Below, one piece after another: positions 41,022 to 48,382 of a DNA stretch of 64,000 nt; position 1 is the stretch's first letter; every line of letters starts with the position of its first letter. A model generated the notes under the pieces. That model did no database searches. It was not told where the DNA came from and saw nothing but the letters and a program-made list of their open reading frames with translations. The position numbers were made by a program, and so were the translations under genes. The stretch spans positions 558,001-622,000 of the forward strand of contig NZ_BNAD01000001.1 in the NCBI RefSeq assembly GCF_014653115.1. Reading direction: 5' to 3'. Source of the stretch: Nocardioides flavus (ex Wang et al. 2016). Lineage in GTDB: Bacteria > Actinomycetota > Actinomycetes > Propionibacteriales > Nocardioidaceae.

Positions 41022-41147
41022 ATGAAGAAGCTCCTGCTCCTCGTCCTCGCCGCCGCCGGTGCGGTCGTCGCGAAGAAGAAGCTGGACGAGGGCAAGAACG
41101 AGCAGGCCCTCTGGGCCGAGGCCACCGACACCGTCGAGAAGGCCTGA
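41022..41147 (+). CDS. DLW-39 family small protein
   Basis: 41 residues, found by reading the sequence. It has a hydrophobic N-terminal helix ([16 protein letters not shown]), [11 protein letters not shown] and LWAEATDTV; the LW pair and position between tRNA-Ile and tRNA-Ala match the conserved actinobacterial DLW-39 family. GAGGAGAG lies upstream of the ATG. The function is unknown; a single-pass membrane or membrane-associated peptide is likely. Confidence 0.85.
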   Translation: MKKLLLLVLAAAGAVVAKKKLDEGKNEQALWAEATDTVEKA

Positions 41148-41160
41148 CGCTCACCCGCTC

Positions 41161-41233
41161 GGGGCCTTGGCGCAATTGGTAGCGCACCTGCTTTGCAAGC
41201 AGGGGGTTAGGGGTTCGAGTCCCCTAGGCTCCA
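41161..41233 (+). tRNA. tRNA-Ala (TGC anticodon), attL side
   Basis: 73-base cloverleaf with acceptor GGGGCCT/AGGCTCC including the G3-U70 alanine identity pair, D arm GCGC/GCGC, anticodon arm CCTGC/GCAGG with loop TTTGCAA (TGC), T arm AGGGG/CCCCT. Its 5' flank is chromosomal, so it keeps the native promoter after integration; the 3' part probably came from the element. Confidence 0.95.
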
Positions 41234-41234
41234 C
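41163..41234 (+). repeat. attL: 72-bp direct repeat of tRNA-Ala
   Basis: Identical over 72 bases to 62788-62859. The sequences diverge on both sides, so the repeat defines the integration boundary. Confidence 0.9.
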
Positions 41235-41305
41235 TAGAGAAGCCGCAGGTCAGGTGCGGGTTCTTCCATCTTTGCATCGTTCTGCGACTTCAAGATCGAC
41301 CTGCT

Positions 41306-41324
41306 TGGGGGACTGGTGGGGGAA
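41306..41324 (+). repeat. 19-nt direct repeat near the left end (candidate integrase arm site)
   Basis: TGGGGGACTGGTGGGGGAA, identical to 62712-62730, 71 bases inside the left tRNA repeat. Placement next to both att sites suggests an arm-type integrase site. Confidence 0.55.
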
Positions 41325-41515
41325 GCGAACTCATCTCCCAGAGACGCAGAGGACGTGGAGGCGCCCTCGTAACCGGCCCGGGCTTGCGGCCCGAGCCCTG
41401 TAGCGGCGAGCCACGTAGACGCCCGCGGGGTGGCTTCGGCGAGAGACGGGCCCAACGTGCCACGCGTGTGTAGTCGCCTCGCTAGCATCAGCGATACCAA
41501 TACGAGAGGCTGGGC

Positions 41516-41703
41516 ATGCCGTTCAACATTCGATCGGGACTTCTCAAGAAGCTTCCGCAGACGGAGCAGGGAACGGCGGAGGAAGTCGGCCAAGCCCTCT
41601 ACGACGCCCAGGGCGGACTGTGCAACCTCTGCGCCGGCGCGATGAATGTCGCCTCCGAGGTGCTGCAGGCCGACCACGACGTCCCAGAGAACGAGGGCGG
41701 ACC
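41516..41703 (+). pseudogene. 5' fragment of an HNH endonuclease gene
   Basis: The frame encodes about 63 residues with a recognisable HNH start: ALYDAQGGLCNLC (CxxC pair) and ADHDVPENEGGPT (His-containing motif), at the usual spacing. The second CxxC/asparagine part (NL..H..CN) is absent: from about 41703 the frame continues as unrelated sequence into the reverse of the LacI gene. The 3' part was not found elsewhere in the window. The ATG follows GAGAGG. Truncation by arrival of the catabolic cargo is the simplest explanation. Confidence 0.6.
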
Positions 41704-41775
41704 GACCGTCCTCCGCTCGGGTCTCACGCGTACTCCGCACCGTCACAATCGGAACGAGCCCTTGCTTGCTGACAA

Positions 41776-42774
41776 TCACATTCTGGACGCGGGGCTCGTC
41801 GCCCCGAGCACGAGGTCGGGCTTGAACCAGTGGGACGACGGCTTGTCGTCCGAATCGATCAGGGACCGGATCGATCGGGCCATCTTCTCCACTGGCTGGC
41901 GCACCGTGGTCAGGGAGGGGTGTGCGAGTGCTGCGGCGCCGATTCCGTCGAAGCCGATCACGCGGAATTCGGCGGGGACCGAACGGCCCTGGTGGAGCAG
42001 GTGCGCCAGGACGCCGAGCGCAATCACGTCGGCCGCGGTGATGATGGTGGCGCCGGTCCAGCCGTCGGCGAGGATGCGGGCGGCCGCCTCGCGGCCCCAG
42101 GCCGCGGAGAAGTCGCCTAGCAGGGTTGGGGTCTCGGGCGAGAACCACCGACGGATGCCGTCGAGACGTTCGTGCGCGGAGGAGGAGTCAGGCTTGGCGC
42201 CTACGTAGACGACCGGCTGCGCGCTGAGGTCGACTACCGAGCTCACGTGCTCGTGGACCAGCCGCATCCCAGCCCGGTTGCTCACTCCGACGTAGGACGC
42301 TGCCGTCCCCGCGACCTGGCGGTCGAGCTGGATGGTGTGCACGGCCGCCGCGGCAGCCGAGACCGAGGCCTCGCTCAGCTGTTCGTGCACGGGGATCAGG
42401 ACGAGGGCGTCGACCTGGCGACCGAGGAAGGAGCGGACGCCGCGCGCCTCGGTCTCCAGCGACCCGTCGGCGCTGAACACCAGCAGGTCGATCCCGGGGT
42501 CGGAGAAGGCGCGGGAGAGTTGCTGGGCCAACGCGGAGAAGTAGGGATTCTCCAGGTCGGGAACGACGAGGCCGACGGTGGATGTGCGCGTCTGGCGCAG
42601 CGCGCGCCCTACGAGGTTCACCTGGTATCCGAGTTGCTCGGCGGCCTCGGTGACCTTGCGCTGCATGGCAGGGTCGACGGCGCGGGTGCCGCTGAGGGTG
42701 CGTGAGACGGTCGACACCGAGACCCCTGCGAGGCGCGCGACGTCGGCCATCGTTGCTGAGCGAGTTAGCGGCAC
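41776..42774 (-). CDS. LacI-family transcriptional regulator
   Basis: 332 residues. The LacI HTH (ATMADVARLAGVSVSTVSRTLSG) and hinge (AAEQLGYQVNLVGRALRQ) are intact, followed by a periplasmic-binding-like effector domain (VGLVVPDLENPYFS; VIGFDGIGAAALAHPSLTTVRQP). It is divergent from an ABC uptake and catabolic operon, so it probably represses that operon and itself, with a sugar or nucleoside as inducer. Two similar CGAT-centred operators lie in the intergenic region. Confidence 0.93.
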   Translation of the reverse strand: MPLTRSATMADVARLAGVSVSTVSRTLSGTRAVDPAMQRKVTEAAEQLGYQVNLVGRALRQTRTSTVGLVVPDLENPYFSALAQQLSRAFSDPGIDLLVFSADGSLETEARGVRSFLGRQVDALVLIPVHEQLSEASVSAAAAAVHTIQLDRQVAGTAASYVGVSNRAGMRLVHEHVSSVVDLSAQPVVYVGAKPDSSSAHERLDGIRRWFSPETPTLLGDFSAAWGREAAARILADGWTGATIITAADVIALGVLAHLLHQGRSVPAEFRVIGFDGIGAAALAHPSLTTVRQPVEKMARSIRSLIDSDDKPSSHWFKPDLVLGATSPASRM

Positions 42775-42800
42775 GAAGTTCTCCTGCGGTCAGACGACCC

Positions 42801-42828
42801 CCGAGAAACTTCTCGGACATCGATTTCC
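42801..42828. promoter_or_regulatory. Operator region O1 of the LacI regulator
   Basis: CTCGGACATCGATTTCC (42812-42828) matches O2 at 15 of 17 bases. A perfect CCGAGAA/TTCTCGG dyad (42801-42816, 2-base spacer) overlaps its left side. It lies between the regulator start and the operon promoter. Confidence 0.55.
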
Positions 42829-42837
42829 CGACAACTC

Positions 42838-42867
42838 TGGACGACGCTGCATCCCTGTGTCTAGAGT
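42838..42867 (+). promoter_or_regulatory. Promoter of the nucleoside/sugar operon
   Basis: TGGACG (42838-42843), 18 bases, TAGAGT (42862-42867). It is bracketed by operators O1 and O2. Confidence 0.5.
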
Positions 42868-42877
42868 CACGTCCATC

Positions 42878-42895
42878 TCGGCAATCGATTTCCGA
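42878..42895. promoter_or_regulatory. Operator O2 of the LacI regulator
   Basis: TCGGCAATCGATTTCCGA is an 18-base palindrome with one mismatched pair and a central CG, as expected for LacI-family sites. It starts 11 bases after the -10, where a bound repressor would block initiation. O1 and O2 centres are 65 bases apart. Confidence 0.65.
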
Positions 42896-42910
42896 CCAAG
42901 CGAGGACCCC

Positions 42911-43864
42911 ATGAACCGATTCTTCCGCCGGGCCGCCCTAGCGACCGCCGCGACCCTGACTCTCGCCGCCTGCAGCACCGGCAACGAGGAGCCCACCACC
43001 GGCGAGGCCGGTGAGCCCGCTGACGAGTGCGTGATCGGCATGACGCAGATCAACCAGACCGCCACCTTCTTCACCCAGATGAACGAGGGTGCGCAGGAGG
43101 CGGCGGACGAGGCGGGGTGCGAGCTGCAGATCGCCAACGCCAACAACGACTCGGCGAAGCAGAACAGCGACATCGAGAACTTCGTGTCTCAGGGCGTCAC
43201 GGGGCTCATCGTCGTCGCCATCGACGTCAATGGGGTGCTGCCCGCAGTGGAGCAGGCCCGCAGCCAGGGCATCCGCACCGTCGCCATCGATGCCGAGCTG
43301 GAGGAGGGGGCCGTCGACACCTTCGTCGGCGTCGACAACGAGGCCGCTGGAGCAGAGGCCGCCCAGTGGGTCGTGGACCAAGGCCTCGCCGAGGGGGCCA
43401 GCTACGGCATCGTCGACGCTCGCAGCTCCTTCATCCAGAACCAGCGCGAGGACAGCTTCCGTGAGGTCGTCGATGCGGCCGGCGCGAAGTTCACCCAGGC
43501 CGTGGATGGTGAGAACGTGCAGGAGCAGGCAGCCACGGCCGCGCAGAACCTGGTGACGGCTCAGCCCAACCTCGACTTCGTGTACACCACCGGCGAGCCG
43601 GCCACCGTCGGTGCCGTCGCGGCTCTGGATGCGGGCGCTGACACCAAGGTCATCGGCTGGGACCTGACAGCGGAGGTGATCGCCGGCATCGACAGCGGGC
43701 TGGTCACTGCGGTCGTGCAGCAGGATCCCCGCCAGGAGGGGGTGGAGGCCGTCAACGAGCTCGTCGCCATCCTCGACGGCGCGGAGCCGGCCGGCTTCAT
43801 CGACGTGCCGATCACCATCGTCACCGCTGAGAACGTCGACCCGTACCGCGAGATCTTCGAGTGA
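42911..43864 (+). CDS. Sugar/nucleoside ABC transporter substrate-binding lipoprotein
   Basis: 317 residues. Lipoprotein signal peptide with lipobox LAAC (Cys about residue 19), then a type I periplasmic-binding fold of the ribose/RbsB class (CVIGMTQINQTATFF; NFVSQGVTGLIVVAIDV; QGIRTVAIDAELEEG; VIGWDLTAEVIAGIDSGLVTAVV with the conserved final QDP). The gene overlaps the ATPase start by four bases. Binding of a ribose-containing ligand is suggested by the operon content. Confidence 0.92.
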   Translation: MNRFFRRAALATAATLTLAACSTGNEEPTTGEAGEPADECVIGMTQINQTATFFTQMNEGAQEAADEAGCELQIANANNDSAKQNSDIENFVSQGVTGLIVVAIDVNGVLPAVEQARSQGIRTVAIDAELEEGAVDTFVGVDNEAAGAEAAQWVVDQGLAEGASYGIVDARSSFIQNQREDSFREVVDAAGAKFTQAVDGENVQEQAATAAQNLVTAQPNLDFVYTTGEPATVGAVAALDAGADTKVIGWDLTAEVIAGIDSGLVTAVVQQDPRQEGVEAVNELVAILDGAEPAGFIDVPITIVTAENVDPYREIFE

Positions 43865-44613
43865 CCTCCGCGACCCGGGACGTCTCGGTCCCGCGCGTCG
43901 AGATGCGCGGGATCCACAAGAGCTACGGCGCTCTCGACGTGCTCCGCGGCGTCGACCTGACCGTGGGTCGGGGTGAGGTCGTCGGGCTGGTCGGTGACAA
44001 CGGCGCAGGCAAGTCGACCCTCATGAAGATGCTGGCCGGCGCGGTCTTCCCGGACGCGGGGGAGATCCGCGTCGACGGAGTGGCGCTGACCGGCTCGGGC
44101 CCACGGGCGGCGCGGGCCGCGGGGATCGAGATGGTCTACCAGGACCTCGCGCTATGCAACGACGTGGACGTCGCGGGCAACCTCTTCCTCGGCCGGGAGA
44201 TCTATCGCCCCTTCAGCCGACGCCTGGACCACAGGCGGATGCACGAGGAGGCTGCGCAGGACCTGGCGACGCTCCACATCCGCATCAAGGACACCCGGCA
44301 GCTCGTGGCCAACATGTCCGGCGGTCAACGCCAGGCCATCGCCATCGCTCGCGCCGTCACCTTCGAACCGAAGGTGCTCGTGCTCGACGAGCCGACCGCC
44401 GCCCTCGCGGCCCGCGAGGTCGAGATGACCCTGCAGCTGATTCGCGACGTCTCCTCCCGCGGGGTGAGCGTCGTGCTGATCACTCACCGGCTGCAGGACC
44501 TCTTCGAAGTGGCCGACCGGTTCGTCGTCCTCTACGAGGGTGTCAACCACAGCCAGCTGAAGCCGTCAGAGACCGACCTCGGCGGTCTCGTCACTGCGAT
44601 GATGGGGAAGTGA
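43861..44613 (+). CDS. ABC transporter ATP-binding protein (single NBD, ribose/fructose type)
   Basis: 250 residues: Walker A GDNGAGKST, signature MSGGQRQAIAIARA, Walker B VLVLDEPTAAL, switch His in LITHRL. Most ribose-type importers use a fused double NBD of about 500 residues; this single domain resembles the FrcA-type subclass. The GTG overlaps the preceding TGA. Confidence 0.93.
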   Translation: MTSATRDVSVPRVEMRGIHKSYGALDVLRGVDLTVGRGEVVGLVGDNGAGKSTLMKMLAGAVFPDAGEIRVDGVALTGSGPRAARAAGIEMVYQDLALCNDVDVAGNLFLGREIYRPFSRRLDHRRMHEEAAQDLATLHIRIKDTRQLVANMSGGQRQAIAIARAVTFEPKVLVLDEPTAALAAREVEMTLQLIRDVSSRGVSVVLITHRLQDLFEVADRFVVLYEGVNHSQLKPSETDLGGLVTAMMGK

Positions 44614-44617
44614 GATC

Positions 44618-45619
44618 GTGAGCACCCGGACCGTCACGCCTGCTCGAGCCTCCACCCGCCGCGGTGCTCGCCAGGACTTCGTCACCCGCAACTTCGGGGT
44701 GCTGTCCATCCTGGCCGTGCTCGCCGTGCTGTTCGTCTTCTTCAGCGTTCAGACCGACGCCTTCCTGACGTCGAACAACCTCGTGAACGTCGCCCGGCAG
44801 GTCGCCCCGACCGTCATCGTCGCCGTCGCCATGACGTTCGTGATCACCACCGGCAACATCGACCTCTCGGTCGGCTCCATCGTCGGGCTCACCGCTGCAT
44901 CGTTGGCGATACTGGCCGAGAGTCGCAACCCTCTGGTGGCGCTCATGCTCACCCTCGTGCTCGGCGCGGGCATCGGGTTGATCAACGGCGCACTGACGGC
45001 ATTCGGCAAGCTGCAGTCGTTCATCGTCACGCTCGCCGCCCTGACGGCCGTACGGGGTGTCGCGCTGCTCATCACCGACGGCTACAGCACGCCGATCACC
45101 TCGGACGTGCTGTTGCCGATCGGCAACGGCAAGCTCGCCGGGCTCTACACGCCCACGTGGATCGCACTGGTGGCCGTGCTCCTAGGCTGGTACGTCTTCA
45201 ACCACACCCGCTTCGGGCGGTACGTCGTGGCCGTGGGCTCCAACGCGGAGTCCCTGCGTCGCGCCGGGGTCGACGTACGACGTATCCAACTGGCCGTGCT
45301 CACGCTGACGGGACTGGCCGCCGGACTGGCCGGGATCATCACCGCCGCGAGGCTGGCCAGCGGTTCGTCCAACTCGGGGACACTCTTCGAGCTCGAGGTG
45401 ATCACCGCCGTAGTGCTGGGCGGGACCGCGCTGATGGGCGGCAAGGGATCCATCGTCGGCTCGGCGATCGGCGCGATCACACTCGGCGTGATCAGCAACG
45501 GACTGGTCCTGCTGAGGGTGGACGTCTACTGGGTGCCGATCACCCAGGGCCTGATCCTGATCGTGGCGATCCTGCTCAACGCCAAGCTCTTCGGCCGGAT
45601 CTCCGGCCAGCGAGGGTGA
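44618..45619 (+). CDS. Sugar/nucleoside ABC transporter permease
   Basis: 333 residues with about nine membrane helices and the family EAA-like stretch around NAESLRRAGVDVRRIQL. Segments FVITTGNIDLSVGSIVGL and GGTALMGGKGSIVGSAIGAI are diagnostic of RbsC-type permeases. The GTG start is five bases after the ATPase stop, and its TGA overlaps the next gene. Confidence 0.93.
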   Translation: MSTRTVTPARASTRRGARQDFVTRNFGVLSILAVLAVLFVFFSVQTDAFLTSNNLVNVARQVAPTVIVAVAMTFVITTGNIDLSVGSIVGLTAASLAILAESRNPLVALMLTLVLGAGIGLINGALTAFGKLQSFIVTLAALTAVRGVALLITDGYSTPITSDVLLPIGNGKLAGLYTPTWIALVAVLLGWYVFNHTRFGRYVVAVGSNAESLRRAGVDVRRIQLAVLTLTGLAAGLAGIITAARLASGSSNSGTLFELEVITAVVLGGTALMGGKGSIVGSAIGAITLGVISNGLVLLRVDVYWVPITQGLILIVAILLNAKLFGRISGQRG

Positions 45620-46680
45620 GGCCGGTGACGTCCGTCCAGACCGTCCGCGGTCCCGTTCCCGTCGACGACCTCGGCATCACCCTGAGCCACGAGCACCTGC
45701 TCAATGACGTCTCCTCTTGGTGGACGCGCAGCGAGTCCCCCGGTCTCGACCCGGACGAGTACGCGGAGGCCCCCATCAGCGAGGAGCTGCTCTGGGACCT
45801 GCGCCAGGACCCCTTCGGCAACCGCGCCAACCTCGCGCTGGACGACGTGCAGCTGGCCTGCGACGAGCTCGGCCGCTTCGCCGCCCTGGGCGGGCGCACC
45901 GTCGTCGAGACCACCGGATGGGGGATCGGCCGCGATCTCGCTGGGCTCAGGAGGCTGTCCGAGCAGACCGGCGTCCACATCGTGGCAGGCACCGGCTTCT
46001 ACCTCGAGGCCTCCCACCCGGTCGACGTGGTGGCCCTCGGGATCGACGGCGTGACCGAGCGCATCCTGGCCGACCTCCGCGACGGCGAGGACGGCGTGCG
46101 GCCCGGGATCATCGGGGAGATCGGGGTCAGCACCGACTTCACCCCCGCCGAGCAGGTCAGCCTCCGCGGTGCCCTGGCGGCCCAGGTCGAGACCGGGCTG
46201 CCGGTCCAGGTGCACCTGCCGGGCTGGTTCCGCCTCGCCGGCAGTGTCCTCGACCTCGTCGAGGAGACGGGTGCGGACCCCACCAAGGTCGTGCTGTGCC
46301 ACATGGGTCCCTCCGGGGACGACCTGGGCTACCAGAGGGCGGCCTTGGACCGCGGGGCCTGGGTCCAGTACGACATGCTCGGCATGGAGGTCTACTACGC
46401 CGACCAAGGCGTGCAGTGCCCCTCTGACGAGCAGAACGCCGCACACCTCGCCCGTCTGGTCGACCACGGCTACGGCGCCCAGCTGCTTCTCAGCCAGGAC
46501 GTCTTCGTCAAGTCGCTCCTGCGTCGCCATGGCGGACCGGGCTATGCCCACATCCTCCAGTACTTCGCCCCCCGTCTGCGCCGTCACGGCCTGGACGAGG
46601 CGCAGGTGCTGTCCCTGATGACCGACAACCCGCGCTACCTGTTCGGCAGCCGCGACCACCACCCCGAGGAGACACCGTGA
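45616..46680 (+). CDS. Phosphotriesterase-family metal-dependent hydrolase
   Basis: 354 residues, amidohydrolase TIM barrel. Metal ligands are visible: HEH in LSHEHLLND, the Glu in GIIGEIGVS at the bridging position, His in VQVHLPG and VLCHMGP, and Asp in LLLSQDVF. Related enzymes include lactonases and phosphotriesterases; true activity is unknown. The GTG overlapping the permease stop was chosen; a second GTG nine bases later is possible. In this operon it may act on a lactone or phosphorylated sugar intermediate. Confidence 0.85.
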   Translation: MRPVTSVQTVRGPVPVDDLGITLSHEHLLNDVSSWWTRSESPGLDPDEYAEAPISEELLWDLRQDPFGNRANLALDDVQLACDELGRFAALGGRTVVETTGWGIGRDLAGLRRLSEQTGVHIVAGTGFYLEASHPVDVVALGIDGVTERILADLRDGEDGVRPGIIGEIGVSTDFTPAEQVSLRGALAAQVETGLPVQVHLPGWFRLAGSVLDLVEETGADPTKVVLCHMGPSGDDLGYQRAALDRGAWVQYDMLGMEVYYADQGVQCPSDEQNAAHLARLVDHGYGAQLLLSQDVFVKSLLRRHGGPGYAHILQYFAPRLRRHGLDEAQVLSLMTDNPRYLFGSRDHHPEETP

Positions 46681-47432
46681 CCCGCGTCCTGCTGGCCGGC
46701 GAGAGCTGGATCTCGACCGCCACCCACGTGAAGGGCTTCGACGAGTTCTCGAGCACCACGTTCCACACCGGAGCAGACGCGTTCATCGCGGCCGCCGGGA
46801 GCGAGGGCCTCGAGATCGAGCAGATGTACGCCCACGACGTGCCGGGCTCATTCCCCCGCACCGTCGAGGCGCTGTCGGCGTACGACGTCGTCATCCTGTC
46901 CGACATCGGCGCCAACAGCTTCCTGCTACCGCCGGAGGTCTTCCTCGAAGGGCGCCGCGCCGACAACCCGCTGCTCGCCCTGGCCGAGTGGACCCGTGGC
47001 GGCGGCGGACTCATGATGGCGGGCGGCTACCTCAGCTTCTCCGGCTTCCAGGCCCGGGCCAACTTCGCCCGCACCGCCATAGCCGACGTGCTTCCGGTGA
47101 GCATGCTCACCTCCGACGACCGGATCGAAGCCCCCCAGGGCGCCGCCGTCGCCGTCGCTGAGCCAGCCCACCCCGCCGCCTCCGGCTGGAGCGCGCTGGT
47201 CGACTCCGCACCGACCCTGCTGGGCTACAACCTGGTCCAGCCCCTCCCGGACGCCACCGTGGTGGCGACCGTCGGCGAAGACGTGCTCATCGCCACCCGA
47301 GAGGTGGGCCAGGGACGGTCCCTCGTGTGGACCTCCGACATCGGTCCCCACTGGTGCCCGGAGGACTTCCTTGCCTGGAACGGCTTCGCCCCGCTCGTCG
47401 GCGGAATGCTGCGCTGGCTGGCCGACCGGTGA
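46677..47432 (+). CDS. Glutamine amidotransferase-like / ThuA-like protein (PF07090 type)
   Basis: 251 residues with a class I amidotransferase-like fold: LLAGESWISTATHVKGFDEF, YDVVILSDIGANSF, GGGGLMMAGGYLSFSGFQA and a C-terminal VWTSDIGPHWCPEDF. The nucleophile Cys of true amidotransferases is absent at the expected nucleophile elbow (GGYLSF), so it may be a sugar-processing relative such as ThuA. The GTG overlaps the previous stop and its TGA overlaps the next GTG. Confidence 0.75.
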   Translation: MTRVLLAGESWISTATHVKGFDEFSSTTFHTGADAFIAAAGSEGLEIEQMYAHDVPGSFPRTVEALSAYDVVILSDIGANSFLLPPEVFLEGRRADNPLLALAEWTRGGGGLMMAGGYLSFSGFQARANFARTAIADVLPVSMLTSDDRIEAPQGAAVAVAEPAHPAASGWSALVDSAPTLLGYNLVQPLPDATVVATVGEDVLIATREVGQGRSLVWTSDIGPHWCPEDFLAWNGFAPLVGGMLRWLADR

Positions 47433-48382
47433 GCGGCGTCGCCCCCACCCCCGTCCTCCTGGACTGCGATCCGGGCCACGACGACGCCGTCGCGATCCTC
47501 CTCGCGCTCGGGTCTCCGAGCCTCCGCCTGCTGGGTATCACGACGTGCTTCGGCAACTGCGCCGTCGAGGACGCCACCCGCAACGCGCAGCGCGTGCTCG
47601 CGCTGGCGGGCCGCGAAGACGTCCCGGTCGCAGTCGGTGCGGCCGGCCCGATGCGCGGCGAGGTCGCCTTGGGCAACTACGTCCACGGGGTGAGCGGGCT
47701 CGACGGACCTGCCCTCCCCGAGCCAACGGTCGCGCCGGTCCACGAAACAGCCACCGAGCTGCTGGCGCGGTGCCTGATCGACTCGCCGGAGCCGGTCACC
47801 GTCGTGGTGACGGGGCCGATGACCAACCTCGGCGTACTGCTGTCGGAGGAGCCGGGCCTCACCGAGCACATTCGCGAGGTCATCTTCATGGGCGGCTCCA
47901 CCGAGCGGGGCAACCACACCCCGACCGCGGAGTTCAACACCTTCGCCGATCCCGAAGCGCTCGACGTGGTCCTCAGCACGGGCGTACCGGTGAGGATGGT
48001 CGGCCTCAACCTGACCCACCAGGCCCTGGCCACCCCCGCGGTCGTCGAGCGCATGTCGGCGATGCCCCATCTGGTGGGTCGCACCTGCGCTGAGTGGATG
48101 GGCTTCTTCGGCGACTCCTACGAGCGCATCTGGGAGTTCGAGGCGCCGCCCGTGCACGACCCGTGCACCATCGCACCGCTGCTGGACCCCGACGTGATCC
48201 GCTGGCGTGACTGCTTCGTGGCCGTCGAGCTCGACGGGACCTGGACCCGCGGCACCACCGTCGTGGACCTGTTCGGCCGACTGCCTGACCGAACCCCCAA
48301 CGCAGCGGTCGCGATGGAGCTGGACGCCGAGCGCTACTGGGACCTGATCCTGACCGCGCTGGACCGTCTGGGCTCGCCATGA
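47429..48382 (+). CDS. Nucleoside hydrolase (IunH family)
   Basis: 317 residues with the Ca-binding signature VLLDCDPGHDDAVAILLAL, the GPMTNLGVLL segment, the MGGSTERGNHTPTAEFNTFADPEA motif and a late HDPCTIAPLL with the conserved His-Asp. It is expected to split ribonucleosides into base and ribose. The next gene is a ribokinase, so the operon can probably convert imported nucleosides into ribose 5-phosphate. Coupled by four-base overlaps on both sides. Confidence 0.95.
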   Translation: MSGVAPTPVLLDCDPGHDDAVAILLALGSPSLRLLGITTCFGNCAVEDATRNAQRVLALAGREDVPVAVGAAGPMRGEVALGNYVHGVSGLDGPALPEPTVAPVHETATELLARCLIDSPEPVTVVVTGPMTNLGVLLSEEPGLTEHIREVIFMGGSTERGNHTPTAEFNTFADPEALDVVLSTGVPVRMVGLNLTHQALATPAVVERMSAMPHLVGRTCAEWMGFFGDSYERIWEFEAPPVHDPCTIAPLLDPDVIRWRDCFVAVELDGTWTRGTTVVDLFGRLPDRTPNAAVAMELDAERYWDLILTALDRLGSP

